Assembly (NCBI GenBank): GCA_002383285.1
Contig: DFXU01000004.1
Coordinates: 6,327-18,796 of the forward strand
Origin: Caryophanales bacterium UBA4100
GTDB lineage: Bacteria; Bacillota; Bacilli; Paenibacillales; UBA4045
DNA: 12,470 nucleotides
Direction of reading: 5' to 3'
The notes below the pieces were generated by a model. The model was not told the DNA's origin. It was given only the letters and a program-made list of their open reading frames with translations, and ran no database searches. Below, piece after piece: positions 6,872-12,470 of this stretch. The translations under genes and the position numbers were made by a program. Numbering within the stretch: the stretch's first letter is position 1; each line of letters opens with the position of its first letter.

Positions 6872-7189
6872 TTAGTTCAAATGGCGATTAACTACATTCT
6901 TAAGTGCATCCTTCGATTGAAAGCCAATAATCTTGTCAACAGGCTCACCGTTCTTAAATACGATCAGTGTTGGGATACTCATAACACCGAAACGGGATGC
7001 TGATTCTGGATTATCATCTACGTTCACCTTAGCGATCTTCAAACCAGCGAGCTCCGTATTTAACTCCTCAAGAACTGGAGCAATCATCTTACAAGGTCCA
7101 CACCATGGAGCCCAAAAGTCAACCAAAACTGTCCCTTCAGATTCAACCTCAGTCTTAAAGGATTGGTCTGATACATTAACTATTGCCAC
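6872..7189 (-). CDS. trxA: Thioredoxin
   Basis: This is a small cytoplasmic dithiol-disulfide oxidoreductase that reduces ribonucleotide reductase, methionine sulfoxide reductases and other targets, and is itself reduced by thioredoxin reductase. It has 105 residues, the full length of a single-domain thioredoxin. The active site is WCGPC with C30 and C33, preceded by VDFWAP containing D24 (the buried acid of the family). The cis-proline is P73 in MSIPTL, and the C-terminal GEPVDKIIGF segment is typical. The start is a GTG at 7189 with AAAGGAGAG about nine bases upstream. It is upstream of uvrC on the same strand, with a terminator between, as in the trxA/uvrC neighbourhood of Bacillus. An extended -10 promoter lies just upstream. 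I see no CtsR-type repeat, and no Spx-type signal that I can recognise. Confidence 0.98.
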   Translation of the reverse strand: MAIVNVSDQSFKTEVESEGTVLVDFWAPWCGPCKMIAPVLEELNTELAGLKIAKVNVDDNPESASRFGVMSIPTLIVFKNGEPVDKIIGFQSKDALKNVVNRHLN

Positions 7190-7245
7190 AAGTACACTCT
7201 CCTTTTTCTAAACCAATAATAAAAACCAATTTCATTCGTTCCTAA

Positions 7246-7275
7246 AGTATACCATATTGATTAACAATAGCATAA
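7246..7275 (-). promoter_or_regulatory. Promoter of trxA (extended -10 type)
   Basis: On the minus strand there is TGG-TATACT, an extended -10 with the TGn element, its hexamer at 7251-7246. The -35 candidate TTATGC (7275-7270) is poor with an 18-base spacer, so the extended -10 would carry most of the strength. The transcription start would fall near 7239, leaving a leader of about 50 bases before the GTG at 7189. Confidence 0.55.
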
Positions 7276-7338
7276 CGGTTCGTCCTTGTTAACTCTTGAT
7301 TTCTTCACATATTGTCAGAAAAAATTCGAAATTACTTC

Positions 7339-7350
7339 AGGAACGTTCCT
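7339..7350. promoter_or_regulatory. Perfect 12-base palindrome touching the -35 of the small ORF promoter
   Basis: AGGAACGTTCCT is a perfect palindrome with no spacer. Its last base is the first base of the -35 hexamer at 7350-7355, a position suited to an operator. It lacks the four-base centre of the Bacillus LexA box (CGAAC-N4-GTTCG), so it is not a standard SOS site. I do not recognise the protein that would bind it. Confidence 0.4.
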
Positions 7351-7379
7351 TTACTTTTATCCATGCAGACGGTTATACT
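7350..7379 (+). promoter_or_regulatory. Promoter of the YqzM-like gene
   Basis: TTTACT (7350-7355), an 18-base spacer and TATACT (7374-7379) form a sigma-A-like promoter with 4/6 and 5/6 matches. Transcription would start near 7386, some 34 bases before the ATG at 7420. The trxA promoter points the other way about 100 bases to the left. Confidence 0.55.
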
Positions 7380-7419
7380 AACACATATACGTATGCAGAA
7401 GTGTTGGAGGAATGTACAC

Positions 7420-7572
7420 ATGGAAATGAATAAAGCGAATCACCCTGAGCTACATATCAATGAAGAACCCAGTAACGACTTTATGGATACAGCTATAGGT
7501 TTCGCAGGCATGTTCACTTTTATGCTTGTTGTAGCCATTATATTCACCGTCATTGAAGTAATGACGAAGTAA
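7420..7572 (+). CDS. Small single-span membrane protein, YqzM-like
   Basis: This is a 50-residue protein. The N-terminal 20 residues are polar (MEMNKANHPELHINEEP); then NDFMDTAIGF leads into one hydrophobic helix (about residues 26-47, GMFTFMLVVAIIFTVIEV) with a short basic end (MTK). The pattern ND-x-x-D-x-x-x-GF-x3-F-x-F matches my memory of B. subtilis YqzM, a protein of about 44 residues with no established function. I chose the ATG at 7420 because TTGGAGG (7404-7410) sits nine bases upstream. The frame opens further left at 7312, but that stretch covers the promoter and looks non-coding. It has its own promoter and a strong terminator, so it is a one-gene unit. It converges on dnaI and diverges from trxA. 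The family assignment is moderate; that it is a real gene is well supported. Confidence 0.75.
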   Translation: MEMNKANHPELHINEEPSNDFMDTAIGFAGMFTFMLVVAIIFTVIEVMTK

Positions 7573-7590
7573 TTGTATTCATCCTGACAA

Positions 7591-7626
7591 ACGGTAATGA
7601 TGAGATCTCATCATTACCGTCTTTTT
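7591..7626 (+). terminator. Strong intrinsic terminator after the YqzM-like gene, facing dnaI
   Basis: Positions 7591-7620 form a perfect 30-base palindrome (arms ACGGTAATGATGAGA and TCTCATCATTACCGT), followed by CTTTTTA. It starts 18 bases after the stop at 7572. The stem alone also works in the opposite sense, but there the tail is only TTTG, so it would be a weaker stop for dnaI transcripts. Confidence 0.85.
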
Positions 7627-7693
7627 ATGTTACAAGTCCGTTTTTTTGTTACAGAACTTTTAATTAAGTAAGAAATTACTCCTTAGAAAAGAA

Positions 7694-8650
7694 TCAAGCT
7701 CGTGTTCTACGTTTATTCGCCCCAGTTACTTTCACTTCATCCACAAACGTTCGAATGCGTTCCATAATTCGCTTACCTTTATCCTCCTCTTCGCCCTCTT
7801 TGTTTGTAAAACTAAAGTGGAGCTCAAGGCGATCAAGATCATAGTTAGACGTATAGAAAGTAGGCTTGCGATTCATCCTATAATTTAGAATCGATCCCAT
7901 TACATGGTCACGTAGCCAAGGGTTCATGTTCTCTGCACCAATATCATCAAAGATAAGAAAATCGGTTTGCTTCATCATCTCAATAGTATCTTTCAGCTTC
8001 TGCGGGTCCTGGAACATCGCCTTCAGATCTTCCATGAAATCAGGCATATAGACAATGACTCCATTAAATCCGATCTTAGCCATTTCACTCAGAAAGTAAC
8101 ACATTAAGTAAGTTTTTCCTGTGCCAAACTCCCCAACAAGATACAGGCCCTTCTTCTGCAGGCCTTCATTCATAGTTCTGCCCATATACTCACTTAATGC
8201 TGCAACTGCCTTCTCACGCTTCGGATCCATCTCCATAATTTCATCAAAATCATAACCTTGCTGCAGAAGCTGCTCATCTATATAAAAGCTGCGAATTCGC
8301 TTTCTGATTTCATCCGTGGATTGTTTACCTTTAAGCTTCCTGCACATCACTTTACGTTCATTCAATTGTGTATGTCCTCTTGCCTCTTCAACAGACAGCC
8401 TCGTATAATAACCAGTCTGGTCGTTGCGGCATAAATCTAAGCCAGTACAATTTCTACAGTGATTGTCTTCCTTAACATACTGGTAGATACGGGTAATATT
8501 CTTATTAATAACATCATCATCAATCGCAGGGTTTTCTGCTATCAGCTTGCTAACTAATGGATGCTTTAACAATTCACTTTTTTTCTCTTCAAAGCTTGTT
8601 ACTGATGCTGGCATGGTTATTTGCTTTAGTAATTTAGAAAAAGACTCCAC
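7694..8650 (-). CDS. dnaI: Primosomal protein DnaI (helicase loader)
   Basis: This is an AAA+ ATPase that loads the replicative helicase (DnaC in Bacillus naming) at oriC and at restart sites. It has 318 residues, close to the 311 of B. subtilis DnaI. The N-terminal helicase-binding domain (about 1-105) holds a cysteine cluster C65-C68-C74 (CRNC, LDLC) with another cysteine at C103. The AAA+ domain has Walker A GEFGTGKT (173-180), Walker B FLIFDDIGAE (D235, D236), a sensor-1 asparagine in FYTSN (N269) and KRIMERI near the end. The start is a GTG at 8650 with AGGGGGT about eight bases upstream. It is 37 bases downstream of dnaB on the same strand, the usual pairing. The zinc-ligand histidine known in B. 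subtilis (H84) aligns here with Y82, so the fourth ligand may differ. It converges on the YqzM-like gene. Confidence 0.96.
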   Translation of the reverse strand: MESFSKLLKQITMPASVTSFEEKKSELLKHPLVSKLIAENPAIDDDVINKNITRIYQYVKEDNHCRNCTGLDLCRNDQTGYYTRLSVEEARGHTQLNERKVMCRKLKGKQSTDEIRKRIRSFYIDEQLLQQGYDFDEIMEMDPKREKAVAALSEYMGRTMNEGLQKKGLYLVGEFGTGKTYLMCYFLSEMAKIGFNGVIVYMPDFMEDLKAMFQDPQKLKDTIEMMKQTDFLIFDDIGAENMNPWLRDHVMGSILNYRMNRKPTFYTSNYDLDRLELHFSFTNKEGEEEDKGKRIMERIRTFVDEVKVTGANKRRTRA

Positions 8651-8687
8651 GCTGTTACCCCCTATTCACATGAAACATGTGGTCCAA

Positions 8688-10175
8688 CTAAGTGACCTTA
8701 CCGAATTGACGCATTTTTTGTTTGATTTCTTCCTTGGCCTCTGCTGATAATGGCTCGTCCTGTTCTGTTGCACGAAAGATTGGGATTTTTGGTTTCTGTG
8801 TGGTTTTTTCCTTAAATCCGGCCTTCTTCTTGTTGCTACTCCCAGAAGCAGTGGCTTTAACTACCCCGCTCCGTGCTTCACTTTCCTTGTGAAAATATTC
8901 AACAGCTTGTACGAAGGTCTGAATTTGTTCGCCTTGTAAGCTCGCGGCGATCTTCTCGATATAATTTTCCTTCCAAGGCAGCTTAGTTGTGCGAATATGA
9001 TGAACGAGTACATTCAACACAGCATCAGGAAGTCGATAGTATAAGTTCAGCTTACTGAATAAATTTAGAGTTGGTCTACTAATATTCGGTGCAACGAGAA
9101 TGCGGAGCACCTGTGTATGTGGTTCAGTTGATAACAACTTACTATAGCTGGAGCTATCATATTGCTCGATTAACCAATCAGGCACCTTGAGCATAACCGC
9201 AATCTCACTAGCATTCTTGTCCTCAGTAGCTGCCACCTCAGTAAGTGAAGCTGTCGCTTGACCTAATGAGCTCCACTCCACATTCTCTTCACGCTTGCGG
9301 CTCTGTAAGAACGTTTCATTCGCTTTATGCTCCAACTGATCGCCAAGAAGCTTGCCCTTAGTAGAGAATACTCCCTCTTCATCTAGCAGCTGGCACATTT
9401 CCTTTAAATTCAGTCTATACTTTTCTGCCAAATAATTAATTAACACAAGATCATCTTGATGATCTTTAAGCTTCTCTACATGTATACGATTAGCTGAATT
9501 CTTCGGAAACCTGCGAATAATGTGCCCATACTGCAGTCTTTCCTCTTCCTCATGCTCATTCACTTGGGTCTGCACATTCGGCTTGCTCTTTATTGAGGCT
9601 TGCTCAAATTCCAAATCAATAGTTTGTGAATCTAGCGAGAATATCTCATAGAAAGGCATAGATAATTCCTCACGAATTCCATAAGGATCGTCTACATCTG
9701 GCTGCTGCTCGCCCTCTAGATCAGCTCGCAGCGCGATAACCGGGTACTTGCCAATCTTGTCACGGAGTAACAATAATAAGTGCTGCGTTTGGAAAAACTC
9801 AGCCGGTTTAAGCGGTGCAGACAGAATGAATTCATATATGTATTCCTCGGTTTGGGATAATTCCGTACGGAATGTATGTAAGAGGCCTACCGCTTCAAGC
9901 TTCGAATATTGCTCGATGAGCAGCTGTCTCCCCCGTTCATTCGGTTCAATCCCTAGCGCAAGGAATAATTTGCGAAGTTGATCCGCCTTCGTATAACCAA
10001 TTTTCTCAGCAGGTAGCTGATGATTTAATAGCAAATAAAGGCTAATGGCGTATGCACCAACCATGGGCTGATAGATAATGGAGATCATTCTAAGATCCAA
10101 TGGGCTCAGCGAAAAGTCGCGATAGATCATAAATCGATGATTTTCCGAAAAATGTAGTGGGTTAGTCATTCTCAT
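8688..10175 (-). CDS. dnaB: Replication initiation and membrane attachment protein DnaB (Bacillus type)
   Basis: This is the DnaB of low-GC Firmicutes, a DNA-remodelling helicase co-loader, not the E. coli helicase. With DnaD and DnaI it brings the helicase to oriC and contributes to membrane association of the origin. It has 495 residues, slightly above the roughly 470 of B. subtilis. The N-terminal winged-helix region is recognisable (YRDFSLSPLDLRMISIIYQPMVG at about 18-40, then SKLEAVGLLHTF). A DnaD/DnaB-type helical domain follows in the middle (INYLAEKYRLNLKEMC), and a second such domain near residues 380-430 (NYIEKIAASL at 404-413, then FVQAVEYF). A lysine-rich linker (NKKKAGFKEK) and a charged tail end it. 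The start is ATG 10175 with CGGAG nine bases upstream; ATG 10169 is less well placed. nrdR, its usual upstream partner in Bacillus, is absent; glgA lies upstream instead. Confidence 0.93.
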   Translation of the reverse strand: MRMTNPLHFSENHRFMIYRDFSLSPLDLRMISIIYQPMVGAYAISLYLLLNHQLPAEKIGYTKADQLRKLFLALGIEPNERGRQLLIEQYSKLEAVGLLHTFRTELSQTEEYIYEFILSAPLKPAEFFQTQHLLLLLRDKIGKYPVIALRADLEGEQQPDVDDPYGIREELSMPFYEIFSLDSQTIDLEFEQASIKSKPNVQTQVNEHEEEERLQYGHIIRRFPKNSANRIHVEKLKDHQDDLVLINYLAEKYRLNLKEMCQLLDEEGVFSTKGKLLGDQLEHKANETFLQSRKREENVEWSSLGQATASLTEVAATEDKNASEIAVMLKVPDWLIEQYDSSSYSKLLSTEPHTQVLRILVAPNISRPTLNLFSKLNLYYRLPDAVLNVLVHHIRTTKLPWKENYIEKIAASLQGEQIQTFVQAVEYFHKESEARSGVVKATASGSSNKKKAGFKEKTTQKPKIPIFRATEQDEPLSAEAKEEIKQKMRQFGKVT

Positions 10176-10214
10176 GCGTTGTCGCTCCGTCCATTCTTAT
10201 CATAATCATCTATC

Positions 10215-10245
10215 ATTTTACCATACTCAGGGAGCTTGTTCCCAA
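10215..10245 (-). promoter_or_regulatory. Candidate promoter of dnaB-dnaI
   Basis: On the minus strand TGG-TAAAAT (hexamer at 10220-10215) is an extended -10. A -35 candidate TTGGGA (10245-10240) lies 19 bases away, or GGGAAC (10243-10238) at 17. The start would be near 10208, about 33 bases before the ATG at 10175. The left arm of the inverted repeat at 10232-10265 lies in the spacer. Confidence 0.5.
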
Positions 10246-10265
10246 GGTAATTTTTGAACAAGCTC
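10232..10265. repeat. Ten-base inverted repeat in the glgA-dnaB gap
   Basis: GAGCTTGTTC (10232-10241) and GAACAAGCTC (10256-10265) are perfect inverted copies with 14 bases between them. Neither strand has a T-run after the hairpin, so it is not a normal intrinsic terminator. It overlaps the spacer and -35 region of the candidate dnaB promoter, so it could be a two-half-site operator, or a hairpin protecting the 3' end of glg mRNA. The rest of the gap, 10266-10340, shows nothing I can name. Confidence 0.7.
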
Positions 10266-10340
10266 ACATAGGCGACATCGGATAGAATTATTATGGATCG
10301 GCTAGTAATAAATTAGGCGATTCTATGAACAGCTGACGAA

Positions 10341-11777
10341 TCAATTCCCTGTAATTTCACGATACAACGACAAATACGCTTTCGCTGATCGCTCCCAGCC
10401 AAAATCAAGCCTGCGAACATTGTGGTGCAGCCTCTCCCAATGCTCTTCTTGATGATAGTAGTATAGTGCCCTGCGAATGGTGTGAAGCATATCGGAGGCG
10501 TTATAGTTCGTAAAGCTGAATCCCCAGCCTTCACCGGTAAATTCGTTATAGGGATGCACGGTATCCTTCAGTCCACCAGTCTCACGGACAATCGGTATCG
10601 ATCTGTAACGCATAGCTAGTAATTGTCCAATCCCACACGGTTCAAAGCGAGACGGCATGAGAAAGAGGTCAGATGACGCGTACATTCTTCTCGCAAGTCC
10701 ATCATCAAACCGCAAGCATGCTCTAACCTTGTCTCGGTTCAGGTACTCAGCATGGCCGAATAAATGCTCATATTGCTTCTCACCTGTACCTAATACCACG
10801 AGCTGGATATCCTCTATTAAGATTTCATTCAATACGGCAGCTATTAAATCTATACCCTTCTGTTCGACTAATCGTGTAACGATCGCAATCATAGGAATCT
10901 CACCTGATTCCGGCAAAGCTAGTTCACGTTGAAGTGCTAGCTTATTAGCCCTCTTCTTCGTCAACGAATTACGGTAGGGTATCTCTATTGCACGGTCATT
11001 CATAGGATCGAATAGTGAGTTATCGATGCCATTCACGATTCCGAAAAGGTCCTCACGCCTCCACCGAAGTAAACCATCTAAATTCTCGCCATATTCTCCT
11101 GTCTGAATCTCCTCTGCATAGGTCTTACTCACGGTTGTGACACGGTCCGCGAAGGCAATCCCGCCCTTGAGACAGCTGCTACCACCATGAAGCTCTAATT
11201 CACGGACTGAACGATCACCAATGCTAATGCCAACTAAGTCTCTGAGCATATCCTCGCTGAATATACCCTGATACATCAGATTATGAATCGTAAAGACTGA
11301 GCGAATACTTACATAGTAAGGATTGTGAAGATACTTCGACTTTAACATATACGGAATTAAACCTGACTGCCAATCATGGCAATGGATCACATTTGGCTTC
11401 CAACCTATTAAGGGCAACGCTTCGAGTACAGCTCTAGAGAAGAAGGCATAACGTTCTACCTCATCACCATATCCATATAAACCACTACGCTTGAAGTAAT
11501 ATTCATTATCCACAAAATAGTATGTTATTCCATCCTTGTCCAGCTGTTGAATACCACAATATTGCTTACGCCAGCCCAAGTGCATGGTCCATTCCGTCGT
11601 CAGGTTCTGTTCCATCTCCGACTTGAATTCATCTGGAATGTCCTGATACTTCGGTAAGATTACACGAATATCACATCCTAGATCCTTGAGTGGTTTAGGC
11701 AATGCACCAATCACATCACCTAAACCGCCTGTCTTAGCAAAAGGTACTGCTTCAGAGCCTACGAACAATATATTCAT
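10341..11777 (-). CDS. glgA: Glycogen synthase (ADP-glucose)
   Basis: This is a GT5-family retaining glucosyltransferase that extends alpha-1,4-glucan chains from ADP-glucose. It has 478 residues, the standard bacterial length. The N-terminal domain opens with MNILFVGSEAVPFAKTGGLGDV, where K15 in KTGGL is the ADP-glucose site signature; CHDWQSGLIPYML and FTIHNLMYQG follow. The C-terminal GT-B domain holds R302 and K307 in TRLVEQKG and E379 in SRFEPCGIGQ, the equivalents of the catalytic and nucleotide-binding residues of the E. coli enzyme. The start ATG at 11777 has AAGGGAG nine bases upstream. It follows glgD by 44 bases on the same strand and is certainly in the same operon; in Bacillus the order is glgB-C-D-A-P. 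Here no glgP follows: the next gene downstream is dnaB. No intrinsic terminator is visible after glgA. Confidence 0.98.
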   Translation of the reverse strand: MNILFVGSEAVPFAKTGGLGDVIGALPKPLKDLGCDIRVILPKYQDIPDEFKSEMEQNLTTEWTMHLGWRKQYCGIQQLDKDGITYYFVDNEYYFKRSGLYGYGDEVERYAFFSRAVLEALPLIGWKPNVIHCHDWQSGLIPYMLKSKYLHNPYYVSIRSVFTIHNLMYQGIFSEDMLRDLVGISIGDRSVRELELHGGSSCLKGGIAFADRVTTVSKTYAEEIQTGEYGENLDGLLRWRREDLFGIVNGIDNSLFDPMNDRAIEIPYRNSLTKKRANKLALQRELALPESGEIPMIAIVTRLVEQKGIDLIAAVLNEILIEDIQLVVLGTGEKQYEHLFGHAEYLNRDKVRACLRFDDGLARRMYASSDLFLMPSRFEPCGIGQLLAMRYRSIPIVRETGGLKDTVHPYNEFTGEGWGFSFTNYNASDMLHTIRRALYYYHQEEHWERLHHNVRRLDFGWERSAKAYLSLYREITGN

Positions 11778-11821
11778 CTATTACTACTCCCTTAAATAAT
11801 TCGATTCGTTCAATTTGTAGT

Positions 11822-12470
11822 TTATTGTCCGATAATGCTCCGCTTAACAGCGAGGAATGGAGAGGTTGGGTCGCCTTGAAGCATCTTGCCCTCTAGGACC
11901 TTCACATCTTTGTCAAGAATTGCATTCGTAATTGAGCTCCCAGCATGAATCTCGCCATTCTGTAGAATGATACTATTACGGACAACCGATCCCGCCTTAA
12001 CCTTAACCCCCCTGAATAGAATACAATTCTCGACGGAGCCCTCTACGATACATCCATTCGCAATAAAAGCATTCTGAACGGATGAGCCTTCTAAATAACG
12101 TGCTGGTGGCTCATCCTTAATCTTGGTATAAATTAGACCATTCTTGTAGAATAGCTCTCTACGAACTTCAGGATTTAATAAATTCATACTGTGATGATAA
12201 TAGCTTTGAATGGTGTTAATGATACCTAGATAACCGGTATATTCATATGTACCGATCTTCAATTTGTCCATATTCTTCATAATAGCGTCCCGAACGAAGT
12301 GGTCAAAGCCCTGGGCTAGTGAGGTTTCCACTAAATCTAACAGGAAAGCTTTCGTCATAATGAATATCTCCATAGACACATTATCGCTAACTAATCTACC
12401 ATTATGATCTTGCATCTCAATTACGCGGCCTGTCTCATCCATACGAATACGGCGGTTACGTGAGAGAGGT
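11822..12470 (-). CDS. glgD: Glucose-1-phosphate adenylyltransferase subunit GlgD (5' end cut by window)
   Basis: About 215 C-terminal residues of a protein of roughly 340-370 are visible; the reading frame runs open through the right edge (SRNRRIRMDETGRV), so the internal ATG at 12442 is not the start. GlgD is the second subunit of the ADP-glucose pyrophosphorylase of Bacillales; it pairs with GlgC to supply ADP-glucose for GlgA. The visible part contains the end of the nucleotidyltransferase domain (YEYTGYLGIINTIQSYY, KDEPPARY) and a left-handed beta-helix of hexapeptide repeats (FIANGCIVEGSVENC, FRGVKVKAGSVVRNS, ILDKDVKVLEG). The KDEPPARY stretch and the ending match my memory of B. subtilis GlgD better than GlgC. 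The N-terminal catalytic motifs that would separate the two are outside the window. The stop at 11822 is 44 bases before glgA. Confidence 0.9.
   Translation of the reverse strand, partial: PLSRNRRIRMDETGRVIEMQDHNGRLVSDNVSMEIFIMTKAFLLDLVETSLAQGFDHFVRDAIMKNMDKLKIGTYEYTGYLGIINTIQSYYHHSMNLLNPEVRRELFYKNGLIYTKIKDEPPARYLEGSSVQNAFIANGCIVEGSVENCILFRGVKVKAGSVVRNSIILQNGEIHAGSSITNAILDKDVKVLEGKMLQGDPTSPFLAVKRSIIGQ

Noticed and set aside
7339..7350. LexA/SOS box at AGGAACGTTCCT
   Set aside because: The Bacillus consensus needs four bases between GAAC and GTTC; here there are none, so the half-sites would be on the wrong helical spacing.
7312..7419. N-terminal extension of the YqzM-like protein from 7312
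   Set aside because: The stretch contains the promoter and palindrome, and the ribosome site TTGGAGG belongs to the ATG at 7420.
10232..10265. Intrinsic terminator for glgA
   Set aside because: The stem is good, but neither strand has a following T-run; it is annotated as an inverted repeat instead.
10313..10534. Minus-strand open frame overlapping the end of glgA
   Set aside because: It is an off-frame shadow of glgA with no ribosome site and an unremarkable composition.

Overview
The window (12.47 kb, moderate to low GC) reads as a chromosomal core region of a low-GC, endospore-former-type Firmicute of the order Bacillales. A Paenibacillaceae-like genome (Paenibacillus, Cohnella or a relative) is my best guess. 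The proteins are of Bacillus type throughout: DnaB/DnaI primosome proteins, five-helix SdhC, GlgD-type pyrophosphorylase subunit and UvrC. Genes are dense, most lie on the minus strand, and no intergenic gap exceeds about 230 bases. I see no tRNA, rRNA, CRISPR array, insertion sequence or phage gene.

Layout, left to right. (1) 1-2132, minus: sdhC followed by sdhA, whose 3' end is cut by the window edge; succinate dehydrogenase (complex II). (2) 2133-2340: AT-rich divergent control region with several dyads, including a Rex/Fnr-like site. (3) 2341-4932, plus: a LysR-family regulator, then a large CPBP-family membrane glutamic protease. (4) 4936-7189, minus: trxA upstream of uvrC, converging tail-to-tail with the protease gene. 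(5) 7246-7626: trxA promoter, then a small plus-strand single-span membrane protein (YqzM-like) with its own promoter and a strong terminator. (6) 7694-10175, minus: dnaB then dnaI, the helicase-loading and initiation pair. (7) 10176-10340: dnaB promoter region with a long inverted repeat. (8) 10341-12470, minus: glgD (5' end cut by the window) then glgA, glycogen synthesis.

How the genes fit together. trxA, uvrC, sdhC and sdhA are in the same relative order as I recall in Bacillus subtilis, so this is a conserved neighbourhood. The plus-strand lysR/CPBP pair sits between uvrC and sdhC. The regulator is divergent from sdhC, and the shared region carries candidate operators, so control of sdhCAB by this regulator or by a redox regulator is plausible but unproven. 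dnaB and dnaI form a transcription unit with an apparent promoter of its own, directly downstream of the glycogen genes.

The window is mostly housekeeping. I found no convincing new multi-gene system. The points most worth a second look are the operator-like dyads between sdhC and lysR, the protease with a large extracytoplasmic domain, the promoter/ribosome-site overlap in front of it, the palindrome at the yqzM-like promoter and the altered DnaI zinc site.
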